DNA of 64,000 nt from Dromaius novaehollandiae. Lineage: Eukaryota > Chordata > Aves > Casuariiformes > Dromaiidae. The notes beneath the pieces are model-generated. The model ran no database searches and was not told where the DNA came from. It saw only the letters and a program-made list of their open reading frames with translations. The stretch spans positions 44,243,835-44,307,834 of the forward strand of contig NC_088102.1 of the NCBI RefSeq assembly GCF_036370855.1. The letters run 5' to 3'. Made by a program: the position numbers and the translations under genes. Below, piece by piece: positions 37,001 to 46,542 of the stretch (its first letter is position 1; every line of letters starts with the position of its first letter).

Positions 37001-40000
37001 TGAGACAGAGTTTGTCTAGGAATCCAGGGCATAACAGCTGTGCTGGCCATGGGGAAGCTGGCACTGCGCTCTTAGTCATGCCTCGCTCCCTGGAGTCCTT
37101 CCAGCTCCACTGCTGTCAGTGCAGCCTCTTATCAGTGTCAGGGAAAGGGTTTTGTGGCAGAGTGTATGCTATGGGGGCTCTCTGCCTCTTGGCTGAGATG
37201 TCAGACTGAAAAGCATGGAGCAAAGCTAGTATGCTGTCTGAAAATGCAGTACAGCCTGCTGGGGAGGCTCGAGCAAGCACCCAAGGCACCTGGCCGTAGA
37301 AATGGGTTGAGATAGCAGTGTCCTTCTCTCTGCAAGGGTACTGACCCCTCAAAGCTGCAATGTTCCCCTTTGCATTCATTCTCAGGTGCTGAGTCCTTTG
37401 GGTTGTTCTCCTGCATGATCAATGGGGAGGAGCAGGAACAGACTCACCGTGCTGTCTTTAGGTGAGTGCAGACACAAGCACTGTCCCAAGTCAACTGCTT
37501 AGAAAGCCCAGTAGTCCCCTCCCACCACAGTGGTGGCTAGCCACACTGCTCGAAGGAGACCGGTCCCAATCTAAGACTCTGCTTCCACTGCAGTGCCTCC
37601 TAATGTGAGAAGCCTGGAGGCCAAACCACTATCCCTAGCTGGTGTCCTTCCCAGCAGGAGCCAAGCACTAGCTAAGCAACATCCATCCAGGCTGTGGTGA
37701 GGCTCTCCAGGGGTGAGAGACCTCCAAAGGGACCCAAGACCTCTGTGCGGAGTAATGAGGGTGATGCAGTAGGGGACACCCTCATTGTAGGTGCCAGAGT
37801 GCTGCCTTTTGACCCTAGGCCTGCTCAGATTCTTTATTCAGAAGTCTGATATCCTTGACTAGTTACATTTGCATGGACACTCCCTGCCTCTGTTGGCTGT
37901 GAGTTTTTCATTGCTCTCCACCTTAGCAGTATCATAGTGAGTAGGCCACCAGAGTTGCTGGCTGGCCAAGCACCAGTGACTCCCTGCCCAGGTTTGTGCC
38001 TCGCCATGCGGATGAGCTGGAGCTGGAGGTGGATGATCCTTTGCTGGTGGAGGTGCAGGCAGAAGATTATTGGTATGAGGCCTACAACATGCGGACGGGG
38101 GACCGGGGCATCTTTCCTGCTTACTATGCTATTGAAGTCGCCAAGGACCCAGACCATGTAACAGGTACCAGTCCTCTCTGCATACAGCCCATGGACATCC
38201 CCAATTTCTGGCCCACCTCCTCTCTGCTGAATGGAGGCTGGTGCTGAGTTGGAGGGGTGGAAGGAGGACTGTGTTGGGCACCAGGCAGGAAACAATGGGA
38301 GCCTGGGCAGCTTCTGTCTGTGATGCTGGGCACTTGTACGTGGTACTGCAAAAAGCCTTACCTGGACAGGAAAACATGTGGAGATGTGGGAAAAATGGAG
38401 GGGGGAGGTGTATCTTGCTCCACACACTTTACCATCAGAGATGGGCATGTGCCCAGGGTATGTGTCGTGCGTGTCTGTTCCTGCATGCTCCCTGCCATGT
38501 GCTCTGTCTTCCAGCTCTGGCCAAGAGCAGTGACTGGATGGACCAGTTTCGGGTGAAGTTCCTTGGCTCGGTGCAGGTTCCCTATCACAAAGGCAACGAC
38601 GTGCTGTGCGCAGCCATGCAGAAGGTAGAGTCCCACCGCAGGCCAAGCCCCCTAGCAGGGAGCAGGAGCGGTCACTCCTCCTGGCAGCATGAAGGGGCGA
38701 GTGGGGAGCAAGTGCAGATCCTCTGCAGGGAGGGGCGAGCTATGATCGCATGCTGCCCGTGAGCGCCAGAGCATTGTCTCTCTGTCTTCCCTCCCAGATT
38801 GCCACCACGCGCCGCCTCACTGTGCACTTTAACCCACCCTCCAGCTGTGTCCTGGAGATCAGCGTGCGCGGGGTCAAGATTGCTGTGAAATCTGATGACT
38901 CCAAGGAGAACAGCAAGGTAGGGCCACACTCCCTGAGCTTATCACATCCCTTCCCAGTTGCTCTTCTAAGCAGGCTCTTGTACCCTCTCCTCCAGATTGT
39001 GTTCACATAAGAAAATCACAGGTTTCAACCCCATATGATCCTTGCTCTGATGAGAAATGCTATCTGAGGGGTTGTAGGCCCAGCATCAGGGTCTCCCATG
39101 CCTCATGGGATCCCAAGTTTGGGCCCTACTGCAGCTTGACCCCAGACCCATGCAGCTGCCAAGTGTATTGCTCTACTGGGATACTGTGAGCTGAGCTGCA
39201 TGGATAATATGTGAGCTGCTCCTAAGCCTTTCTGCTGCTATTTTCAGTGGTGCCCTCCAGATCTGCCCTGTAATCTCTTTAGCTGGATACTGTAGACTGC
39301 TGATTAGTGTTCTCCATAAGTAGCCTACCAAGGCACAGCAAGATGCTCTGCAGAAGCAAATGAGGCCTTCACAGCAAGCCATTTGGAAACCTCTTCTCCA
39401 GACAGGGATGTAGGATTGGTTCATGGCCATGGGTGCTGTGGCAGAGAGCTGGGCTGGGAATTTTTTATGAGTCTTGCTGTATTTAGAGGATGTCATCAAC
39501 TCGATTGCTTTTTAAACCTTTTTTTAAATAAGGTCTCATTTCTGAGTGGGGCCCTTTGAACACCAAGGCTTGAATGACTGACTTAGTTCTTCTAAACCAT
39601 CCATTCATCTTCTGCCTATTGGTATTTATGAGTATCTTTTTAGCAAGGGAAAAGGATTGTGTGTGCTGGGCAAACAGTAGCACTGCCTCTGAGCTGAGTA
39701 CAGCCTGACACATGGCCTCCAGGGAAATACCATAGGTGCTGCTGGAGGTAGAGGCAGTGGGGGTGGGAGGCAGAAGGGACTGACTGGTAAATCAGTGTGT
39801 GCAGGTAGCTGGGGTCATCCTTGAACTGACCCTTCATCTTGGTGCTCTCACCTCCCTCTTCCTCCGTACCTCTGCAGAGCCTGTCCTCTCACCAGCACCT
39901 CTCATGCTAGCCCTGTTGGTGATCAGTGCCCACAAGCCGTTCCTGTAGTTTAGGCCTCCATGGGGCAGAAGCACTGGTGCCAAATGGCGGAGATGGGTAG

Positions 40001-41197
40001 CAGCTCAGCAACAGGCCTTAATTTTGCTGCTGGACCAGTGCACATATTTTTCAGGGGTCACACTGGCTACCCTGCAGCTGTGGTGGGGCAGCTGTGGGCA
40101 GGGTAGCTTTAACAGTCCCTTTTCTTTTCCCCAGGTAAACAAATGTAGCCATTTTTTCCAGCTGAAGAACATTTCCTTTTGTGGATACCATCCAAAGAAC
40201 AACAAGTGAGTAGCAAAGAGGTGCGGGCTGCTCTCAGCACCAGCTTCTCAGCATGGAGCTTTGCATTGCCCTGCAAGGGAAAGGGAAGGGAAGGGAAAGG
40301 AGGGCTATCCAGTGCCTTTCATGCGAGCTCCCCTTCCCCTGTAAACCCTGTGCATCACCTTCTTGCAAGGGGTGGCCTTTGGAGGGCACTCCTTCCCAGC
40401 ACTGGGCCCTGGGAGCTGATGGCCACCGGAGTTGGGGTGGGGGAGGGGAGGCGGGTCCTAAATCCCTTGGCTGCAGATTGACACAAGTGCCCTGGGTGGG
40501 TACTGGAGTACCTGCTCGTCTGCTGGTCCAGTCTCACCTAGTCTCTCCTCTCTCAGGTATTTTGGGTTCATCACCAAGCACCCTGCTGACCACAGATTTG
40601 CTTGTCACGTCTTTGTCTCGGAGGAGTCCACAAAGCCCCTTGCAGAGTCTGTAGGGTGAGTCTTGGCTAGGCTGGGAGGAGGGCGCTTCTTCTGAAGGGC
40701 AGGAGGATTCCTCCCAAAGGCATCTGAATTAGGGCCCCGGGCTGGATTCTGCCATCTCCCCATACATGTGGGGCTCTGACCTGGTTCCAAGCTGGCACCA
40801 CTTCCCTAAAACAAGGCTGACAGGGTGACAGGCAGTATATGCCTGACAGCACTGGAACAAGTCCCAGTGCAAAGATTTGCTGGCAGATGGTTGAAAATCA
40901 TGCACAGTGCAGAGGATCAGAGCAGGGATGGAGATCCTGTTGCTCCAGTAATGCCTCTGGGTGCTAATGTGTGAGGGTTCGGGGACTCAAGCGGTGGGTT
41001 CCTGCTCCAAACTCACAGCTGGGTAGTGAGCAAGGGCAGGAAAGCAAGCTGTAGCAGTGGAGATAGGCTGTGTTGATGCCCCAAGGGGCGGGCACTGCTC
41101 AGCTTTGCTCATGCTGTGTTGCAGGAGGGCTTTCCAGCAATTCTACAAGGAGTATGTGGAGTACACGTGCCCCACAGAGGACATCTACCTGGAGTAG
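12930..41197 (+). CDS. MAPK8IP1: JNK-interacting protein 1 (JIP1), complete
   Basis: JIP1 is a cytoplasmic scaffold that holds JNK, MKK7 and MLK kinases and links cargo to kinesin-1. Coding exons: 12930-13015, 22482-22587, 31133-31348, 34434-34515, 34771-35643, 37386-37461, 37992-38164, 38515-38624, 38798-38917, 40135-40205, 40557-40655, 41125-41197 (TAG). All phases match and all introns are GT-AG. They total 2085 nt, or 694 residues, against about 711 in human. In order: an acidic N-terminus ([18 protein letters not shown]); the JNK-binding motif [11 protein letters not shown] (residues 119-129); a long Ser-rich region in the 873-nt exon; an SH3 domain (about 470-531); a PTB domain (about 545-684); and the kinesin-light-chain-binding tail ending [11 protein letters not shown]. 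The start ATG has A at -3 and G at +4. The linker before the JNK-binding motif is shorter than in mammals and lacks their long acidic/GQ-rich run. The acceptor of the third exon could instead be 31114, adding six in-frame residues. Confidence 0.96.
17621..17673 (+). repeat. (CTC)n trinucleotide repeat
   Basis: An interrupted CTC/CTG run lies inside MAPK8IP1 intron 1, in GC-rich DNA. It creates a proline- or serine-rich illusion in open frames that cross it. No sign of translation. Confidence 0.85.
18370..18600 (+). mobile_element. Old CR1 LINE fragment, reverse-transcriptase end
   Basis: The stretch with GCACAAAAATTGGTGGAG, ...GATCACTTAATAAATTGG and CAGCCAAATGCAAA matches what I recall of the CR1 ORF2 region encoding ADDTKIGG and AKCK. 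Both ends are lost and it is well diverged. It lies in MAPK8IP1 intron 1 in the sense orientation. It belongs to an older CR1 lineage than the copies at 29.6 and 42.3 kb. Confidence 0.7.
19727..19736 (+). promoter_or_regulatory. MEF2-like/TATA-like box before exon 1B
   Basis: CTATTTTTAA is an exact match to the MEF2 consensus YTAWWWWTAR and could also serve as a TATA-like element. It is about 193 bp upstream of the exon 1B ATG, beside a T-rich run, in otherwise GC-rich DNA. An internal promoter for the 1B isoform, possibly active in neurons or muscle, is inferred. Confidence 0.45.
19929..19999 (+). CDS. MAPK8IP1: MAPK8IP1 alternative first exon 1B
   Basis: This 71-nt exon encodes [19 protein letters not shown], then QWEK, and ends with TG, which completes Trp with the first base of the exon at 22482. 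It has the same outgoing phase as exon 1A, so the two are interchangeable and would give a 689-residue protein. A mammalian JIP1 isoform known to me begins MQLVLKMDSSPDNDSWLEDQ, with the same layout of hydrophobic start, acidic middle and Trp-rich end. The first ATG has a weak context (T at -3). The in-frame second Met (codon 7) has A at -3 and G at +4. The donor is GTAGGG. No ATG occurs in about 170 nt upstream. Confidence 0.88.
24961..24971. promoter_or_regulatory. Overlapping CRE and E-box (TACGTCACGTG)
   Basis: TACGTCA (CREB/ATF) overlaps CACGTG (USF/MYC/CLOCK-type E-box) within 11 bases in MAPK8IP1 intron 2. Both motifs contain CpG and are rare by chance. Enhancer activity is inferred only. 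Confidence 0.35.
27795..27935 (-). mobile_element. Possible CR1 remnant
   Basis: CTTCCTAGGCAGCCTGTTCTGGTG followed by TTAGAAAGGCTTTCCAAGGTC resembles the antisense of the CR1 region that usually reads CCTAGGCAACCTGTTCCAGTG, then TTAGGAAGTTTTTCCTAA. It is short and strongly diverged. Confidence 0.4.
28460..28515. repeat. 28-bp tandem duplication
   Basis: Two adjacent 28-bp units (28460-28487 and 28488-28515), each beginning GATGCATCCAGCCCCTCA, differ at a single base. A shorter, decayed third start follows. The near-identity implies a recent duplication. It lies in MAPK8IP1 intron 2. Confidence 0.9.
29550..30268 (+). mobile_element. CR1 LINE, 5'-truncated, with 3' end
   Basis: Sense-orientation CR1. 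It begins in the ORF2 part equivalent to DDTKLGE (near 29553-29590) and continues through CTGCCGTTCAGAGGGATAG and GTTCAGCAAGGATAAATGCA. It ends with a 3'UTR-like stretch (CACTGGCACAGGTGCCCAAAG, then GGACTAAACCTCCAACCTGA). Several internal segments are missing and no long frame survives. Extreme 5' truncation with a retained 3' end is typical of CR1. Confidence 0.8.
30971..31070 (+). promoter_or_regulatory. TATA-like box and CpG-dense repeat before the third JIP1 exon
   Basis: TTTAAAAG at 30971-30978 is followed 60 bp later by an ACGCG/GCGAC-rich repeat (31039-31065) and then the acceptor of the JNK-binding exon. This may be no more than a GC-rich intron end. It could also be a weak internal promoter; the first in-frame ATG downstream is at 31187, inside the exon. 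Confidence 0.25.
31133..31348 (+). CDS. MAPK8IP1: MAPK8IP1 exon with the JNK-binding motif
   Basis: This 72-codon exon contains [19 protein letters not shown], then [30 protein letters not shown] (31295-31327) is the D-type docking peptide that binds JNK and is identical to the mammalian motif as I recall it. The left splice site is ambiguous: AG at 31131-31132 (chosen) or at 31113-31114, both in frame. The pyrimidine tract is weak, but TATTAAT near 31100 would suit a branch point. Confidence 0.9.
31349..34433 (+). other. MAPK8IP1 intron 3
   Basis: Three kilobases of GC-rich, purine-biased intron. Long open frames on both strands are compositional and show no family motif. No repeat or exon was recognised. 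Confidence 0.7.
34771..35643 (+). CDS. MAPK8IP1: MAPK8IP1 large serine-rich exon
   Basis: A single 873-nt exon encodes about 290 residues of the JIP1 middle region. It holds many Ser/Thr-Pro and acidic clusters, for example [45 protein letters not shown] and [13 protein letters not shown]. These match the mammalian phospho-rich linker between the JNK-binding motif and the SH3 domain. The N-terminal half (near residues 200-330) is the least conserved. Confidence 0.92.
37386..38164 (+). CDS. MAPK8IP1: MAPK8IP1 SH3 domain exons
   Basis: Exons 37386-37461 and 37992-38164 encode the SH3 domain. Visible elements are [17 protein letters not shown] (ALYDY-like start), [19 protein letters not shown] (RT/n-Src region with the Trp) and [12 protein letters not shown] (the FP..Y end). 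In mammals this domain mediates JIP homodimerisation. Confidence 0.92.
38515..41197 (+). CDS. MAPK8IP1: MAPK8IP1 PTB domain and kinesin-binding tail
   Basis: Exons 38515-38624, 38798-38917, 40135-40205, 40557-40655 and 41125-41197 encode the phosphotyrosine-binding domain: [72 protein letters not shown]. The tail ends CPTEDIYLE. In mammals the domain binds NPxY cargo receptors such as APP and the C-terminal residues bind kinesin light chain. Both parts look intact. Confidence 0.93.
40277..40295 (+). other. Intronic G-quadruplex motif
   Basis: GGGAAAGGGAAGGGAAGGG is a canonical four-run G3 motif with 2-3-nt loops on the sense strand. It lies in the 351-bp MAPK8IP1 intron between two PTB exons, 72 nt after the donor. 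G-runs near donors also bind hnRNP H/F. Confidence 0.5.
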
Positions 41198-42205
41198 GGG
41201 CTGGCACAGGCACCTCCTGTACAGCCAGGGCTGCAAACTCGCCCTTTCCCCATCGTGCATGGACAAGAGCTGCTTTGAGAATGGAAGAGGAGTGGGCTCT
41301 GGGAACAGCTCCCTGGGGGCGCAGAGCACTGCCTCTTTTCATGACTCTCCTTCCTCGGGCTGGGATGGACGGGAGGGGGGAGGGCTGGACAAATTGTGTT
41401 TATTGTACAAAATACTCTTAGTTTATTCTGTTGGAGAAGCACCTACAGGGTGCCCTGCCTGTGAGCAGCAGAGGGGTGGGCAGCAGCATGCTCAAGCCCT
41501 TTCCTGGTGCAGGCTGGGGTGACAGCATCTCCCCCTTGTGACCATGGCCCAGCTTCCCGTCACATCCGTCTGGGGTGACTTTTAATGCAGTGGCAGGGTT
41601 GGACTCTTGCAGTACGAAGACACAGCAGCTACAGCAAATGAGAACCACATGATGGCTCCTGTCTGGGAGATGGACTCACCTCCCCCTCCCCCCCTGGCCA
41701 GGGGACATCACCTCCCTGCCAAGCGCTGGGAACAAGGCTGCTGGGCCAAGATGACAGAGGGAGTCCTGGTATCTCCTCTTGTAGAGGGGTGCATGAAAAG
41801 GGATGAGCTGAGACAGCTCACCTCTGCCTCTGCACCCATCCCCACACCTCCCATCTTGTAACCGTGCCCTGGGGAGAGAAAGATTCCCCCTTGTATCTCT
41901 CCACAGTGACTACAACATGGAGAGAGGAGCACTTCCCTGCCCCTTTCTCCCTCTCTCCCTTCCAGCTGCAGGCTGTGGAGGCAGGGGCAGGGCTGAGCCA
42001 CCCCACCAAGGTGGGCCTGAGCCCCCTGTGCAGAAGGGGGTGCCTCTCCAGAGGTGGAGCAGGGAAGGGCTAAAGCCTGCAGGGAGCCATGCAAATCTCC
42101 AGGGAGACAGAAGGGCTCTCCTGGTCCCTGCAGCCAGCGGTCTCTGTGCTTCAGCTGGATCTGCTGTGATGGCAACAACTATTAAATATGATGGTTCATG
42201 GAGCA
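41198..42205 (+). other. MAPK8IP1: MAPK8IP1 3'UTR (inferred)
   Basis: This sequence follows the TAG and contains no other coding exon. It includes an A/T-rich block at about 41395-41432 (TTTATTGTACAAAATACTC) in otherwise GC-rich DNA. The inferred end is about 20 bp after the ATTAAA at 42181. Confidence 0.65.
42181..42186 (+). terminator. ATTAAA poly(A) signal of MAPK8IP1
   Basis: ATTAAA is followed by TATGATGG and then T/G-rich sequence (GCTGTGCTGTTTATG), the usual layout of a cleavage site. It is the only strong hexamer in the kilobase after the stop codon. Confidence 0.65.
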
Positions 42206-42330
42206 GTGCTGCTGTGCTGTTTATGTCCTGCAGCAGTGGGTTTGGCTAATTCCCTCCCTTGGGACCTCAATAAGCTCTGGCACTTCTTGGGTTTGGTCTG
42301 AGAGCTCTTCTTCAGTCCCTGAAGCCAGGA

Positions 42331-42960
42331 GATCATCATAAAATTGCGGTGTAACAGGTCAGAAGGGGCCTCTGGAAGACCTCAAAGCAGGCATGACTGC
42401 AAAGTTATAGCAGGGTTCTCAAAGCCTTATTCAGCCAAGTTTTGTCTCTCCAAGGCTAGAGAGCCAACACCTTCTCCGGACCAGTGTTCCGGTGCTTAAC
42501 TGTGATCACAGCAAATATTTTTTCCTTGTATCTAACCAGAACTGCCACTGTTGCAACATGCATCTCTTGCCTTTTGCCCTTTCCCTGTGCACTGCCAAGA
42601 GGAGTCTGGCTCTGTCCTCTCTATACCTGCCATTAGGTAGATGAAGACAGCAATATATCCCCTCTTAGCTTTCCTGCCTTAAGGCTGGGCAAACCCAGCT
42701 CCTTCAGCCTCTCTTCATACCTCATGTACCCCATCCCCCTAATCAGCCCCATGACCCTCCACTGGTCTTGCTCCAGTTAATCAGTGTTTTCCTGTCCCAG
42801 AGGCCCCAGACTGGGCATCACGCTCCAGGCACAAACTCGCAACACGCACACAAAGGGGAGCAATCACTTCCCTCGACGTGCTGGGTGCGCTTTTACTATC
42901 ACAGCCCAGTATGCTGACAGCGCTTGTTGCCACAAGCGCACTGCTGGCTCCAGTTCAAGG
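42331..42960 (-). mobile_element. CR1 LINE fragment, antisense
   Basis: Read on the plus strand, it gives the familiar antisense CR1 text in order: AAGGGGCCTCTGGAAGACC, TCTCAAAGCCTTATTCAG, CCAGTGTTCCGGTGCTTAAC, GAGGAGTCTGGCTCTGTCC, AGCTCCTTCAGCCTCTC, CATGACCCTCCACTGG, TCACTTCCCTCGACGTGCTGG, CACAAGCGCACTGCTGGCTC. It therefore sits on the minus strand with its 3' end near 42331 and its truncated 5' end near 42960. It separates the convergent MAPK8IP1 and FREY1 genes. Confidence 0.85.
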
Positions 42961-43154
42961 TGAGGGCTGCTTTTTCTGCCGCACCGCTCCCCCTCCAGTG
43001 CCTGAGATGGGGCTCGGAGCAGTAGAACCCCTGCCCATTCAGTCCACGCTCACCCATGTGCCCTGCGGTCCTGCAGTGCAGCATTGCAAAGCACAGGGCA
43101 GGTGAAGTGGGGGTCTCCAGGGCCAGGCGGTGGGGGGCACACACGCATGCTGGC

Positions 43155-44253
43155 TCACAGATGGTCATCATAGTAGTACTCCGACATGTCGAGCTGATTG
43201 CGCTTGCTTTTACCAGCACTGCGCAGCCCTGCTGTCTGCGCCTGCGTTGCCCAGGTCCTGAAGCGAGGCTGCTTTGGCTTAACGCCGTAATCTGTGGGGA
43301 CACAGCAGGGTGAGGGGGACGCAGGGATATCAGTGCCAGCTGAGCCCTGCTGTGCCCGGCGGCTGCAGCATTTCCCTTCTTCCCCAGTGGCTGCAGCTCA
43401 CAGCCAAGGGAGCAGACAGGCTCTTCCTGCCCATGTCTCCCCACAGGAGATGGGGGACTGCTGCAAAGCATGTGAGGGCCAGCCAAGCTGCTTCTCCTCC
43501 CTTGCCTCCCCCACAGCAGTGTCTGCTGGCAGGCTGGGCTGGTGCAGGGGGGACGCAGCAGGTGGGGACTTGCAGAAGAGCTTGGCCAGCTGCCCCTGCT
43601 GAAAGCAGGCTTGGGCAGTGCTCCTGGCTGTGGTGGGGACCAGTGAGAGACCCCATCCTGGACCACAATGAGAGGTGCTCTCATGTCCCCTCGGTCAACC
43701 GACAAGTGCTGAGGAACAAGACCTGGTCGGCAGGTCTGTGTAGAGCTGCTGTGCCAGCTCCGTCCATGCATAGTAGAGGGCCCTGAGTGCACAGCCAGGG
43801 GCTGGGGGCAAGGAGCAAGCCGTACCATCCACCAGGCCAAAGTGCGGCTGCGGGAGCTCCAGCGGAGCAGAGAAATCCTCGGGGACAGAGTAGTCGACCC
43901 TGCAGAGGAAACGCGAAGGCAGGAATCAGCTGAGGCCCCCCCAGTGCTCGCTTGGTGTGCCCCACACCCAGGCACTAGGGCTGCCACCATTAGCTCCCAT
44001 GCCCTGCTCATCCCCAGCGCCTCTCACCTCCTCCCAGGCCTGTCCTACCTCTGGAGGTGCTGAGCTTGGTGCAAGGGGCTGGGGAGGAAAGGCTGCACAT
44101 GAGCTAGAGATGGGAGAAGGGACAGCCCTGTGGATACCCCTGCAGGTACTGCCATGGTGTGCAAAGATCACGAAAGCGCCATCACCTCTGGTGCAGGGGC
44201 CGAGGGAGCGCAGCTCCCAGCAGCACGGTGAGCAGCAGGAGCCAGCGCATCAT
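43155..44253 (-). CDS. FREY1: Frey regulator of sperm-oocyte fusion 1 (small ER/signal-anchored protein)
   Basis: Three exons on the minus strand: 44253-44186, 43899-43826 and 43291-43155 (TGA at 43157-43155). They encode 92 residues with matching phases (2, then 1) and GT-AG introns. The start is MMRWLLLLTVLLGAALPRPL, a signal-peptide or membrane-anchor-like segment. Then come VPEDFSAPLELPQPHFGLVD, DYGVKP, a basic middle part and the end LDMSEYYYDDHL. As I recall it, human C11orf94/FREY1 (98 residues) shares VPE.FSAPLEL, GLVDDYG and the terminal EYYYD.HL. In mouse, Frey1 is a testis ER protein that stabilises nascent IZUMO1 complexes needed for sperm-egg fusion. Position and strand, just downstream of PEX16 and tail to tail with MAPK8IP1, also match human. 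Two adjacent ATGs open the frame; the first is taken. Confidence 0.9.
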
Positions 44254-46080
44254 GGGGCTTGGCAGCAGCCCCCAGGGCCCACGCACAAGCGGGTGAGCTC
44301 AGCCCTAGCACCCCGTCGCCTGCAGCATGTCCTGACATCATGCACCACAGCCACGTCACAAAGGGAGCCACCACCTTGGGTGGCCCTGGGGACACAGGGC
44401 AGCACAGCCAGGCTCCTGCACCTGGACCCAGCCAGCTGGGGTAGCAAGCAGGTTTCCGCCTGGATCTGCTGCCTCCTCCTCCTTGCCCTGCTTCATGGTG
44501 CCTCACCTGCTCACGGCTGCCCAGAGCCATTTCTGGGAGGAAACCTGGGGCTGGTGGGAGACCCCCCTCCATGGCCATGGGAAGGGCCTAGAGCACCCGG
44601 TACTGGCACCACGTCATCGGGGACACTCGCCAGCTGGGTCTGCTGTGTCAGGCATCAGGTGACTTGGAGCTGAAGCAGCCGTCGGCCCCACTGGTACAAA
44701 GTTTCCGGTCTTCGGCTGCTTTCCACACACTGCTTACCTCGAGCAACAGCTCAGCCACATCCTTCTGATACAGCTTTGATGACTGCTCCTCACTGAGCCA
44801 GGCTTTGGGAGGCAGCCCAGCCCACGGCCTCTGCAGCCTTCTCACCAAACCCAAGCCTCAGCAGGACTCCCCTGAGGCAGAGCATGACACAGAGCTGCAT
44901 AGACCATGCTGGCTGCTCACAGCCCTCCCCCACTAGCGCACATCCCTTCAGTGCGTGTCACCTGGCAGCACCATGGCTGCTTCCCTACTCCCCACCATGG
45001 TGTTCCCCACCAGGGTGTTCCCTCTGCCTCCCTCTCAACCCTTCTGAAAGCAAATCCCTTCACCTCTGCAGTTCCCTCTCCCTACACGTTAACCCACACT
45101 TTCCAGGCTTTATAATCTTCAGCATCTTCCTCTATTAAAAGCCTGTGACCTGAATGGAGCACAGTCCCCAGCTTGCCACTTTTCCAGGCTGTTGCTGCAT
45201 TACAGGGCATCACTGCCAGCTGAGGCAGTATCACAGACCCCATGCAATGCCAAAGCCCCAGGATTCCCCCCACCCACTGCTGAGGTCTGTTGGCCCCTGG
45301 GGTAGGGGTGGGTGTACCGTACCTATTTCAGATGCTGAGGCAAGAAGGCTGTGATCCCTGCAGCCCGAGAGTCTCTTAATGATGGGCTCGGGTAGGAATA
45401 TTACTGTCACCCACTTTAAGTCAACTTCTGTTCAGACACAGGAGGCACTGCTGGCAGCAAGTTTCCAGCTGGTTAGCCCAATAGTGTGAATAGTGTCAGC
45501 AGCGGGACAGGCTGCTTGCGGGACTGACCCCAAGCTACAGAAGCCTCCACTGCAGCTGACTGGATAAACTGATGTCTCAGCTGTCCCCCAATTAGCAGAG
45601 TAGATAAAAGAGATGATGATAGCTGTCTAGGCCTCAGCTGGACCCTTTATTAAGTGCTGCACAGCAAAATCTGCTCTTCGTTTCTCTTCTTTTCCACCCT
45701 GGGCCAAGCCACTGAGTACCGGCTGGCAGCCATTCTGCAAACACTTCTAGCACACACTTAAGCAAAACATCCTACACACCATGGCTCTCCGTACCCACAG
45801 GGGAGCCCCAGGAAACTGGGGACTGAACCAGGCATCAGGAGTTGGAGATGCTACACACTCACCAGCTGAGCAACAGGTGGGGCCCTGTGCCTCAAGGCCA
45901 GGGGCAGAGGGAAAGGTCTTAAAGGGACAACATAATTTCAGATAGCAGCTCCCAGGCTAGACAGTTACAGAAGCTGTTCCTGCTGATCAAGAGACTTGAT
46001 GGCACCCAATACCAGAAGACACAAGGGTATCCCTTGCAGGCAAGAAAAGAGACCTTAGGAAGATGAGGTCTTTCAGCTCA
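44254..46080. other. Intergenic region between FREY1 and PEX16
   Basis: It should hold the FREY1 promoter on its left side and the end of PEX16 on its right. A tRNA-like stretch lies at about 45808-45880. Apart from this and a spare TTTATT hexamer near 45649 (AATAAA on the minus strand), nothing was recognised. Confidence 0.6.
45808..45880 (-). tRNA. tRNA-like sequence, probably a pseudogene or SINE head
   Basis: On the minus strand TTGCTCAGCTGGT (45873-45861) matches an A box and GGTTCAGTCCC (45829-45819) matches a B box. The distance from the start of A to the end of B is 55 nt, as in a real tRNA. A GCTC/GAGT D-stem and a CTGG/CCAG T-stem can be drawn. The acceptor stem does not pair well and the anticodon arm has an oversized loop, so a functional tRNA is unlikely. 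Confidence 0.35.
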
Positions 46081-46099
46081 GTTCTTTCAGTTCAGTCAG

Positions 46100-46231
46100 T
46101 TTATTTGACAGACAAGCCCTGTCTGAGCAGACTGGCCAGGCATGGCCAACACAAGCAGGCTGCAGGTCTACCCTAGGCAGAACGAGGCAGGAGACTGCTC
46201 TCCGAAAAACACTGTGCTGACTAGCTTTATT
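46100..46231 (-). terminator. Candidate poly(A) signals of PEX16
   Basis: Two AATAAA hexamers occur on the minus strand, at 46231-46226 and 46105-46100, 312 and 438 bases after the PEX16 stop. Either could end the mRNA. The second is followed by T-rich minus-strand sequence more weakly than the first. Confidence 0.5.
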
Positions 46232-46542
46232 ATAGTCCAGCCATACAAAAGGAGAAAAATCAGGTGCTTAAAAAAGGGGTTGTCCCACCACCATCACTGC
46301 AGCCACAGCACTGTCCAGGGAAAGAAGCGGCCAGGATCTCTCCACACATGTAGTGTCCATCATTCACAGCCAGATCTGTTAAAAAAAAATTACATACACC
46401 CCCTCCCCCCACCCTGCAGAATGGGAGCTTCTCATTGATGGTTTAACTGAAAATCAGACAAGGTCAACATCCCTTCCCCAGCCTGCTTGCTCTCCTTAGA
46501 GACGTCCAGCCATGATCTTAGCAAAGAAGGGTCATCTTCTCA

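Noticed and set aside
42899-44011. A 370-codon minus-strand frame over FREY1
   Set aside because: It runs through FREY1 introns in the wrong frame for exon 2 and shows no family motif. The spliced three-exon gene explains the conserved parts.
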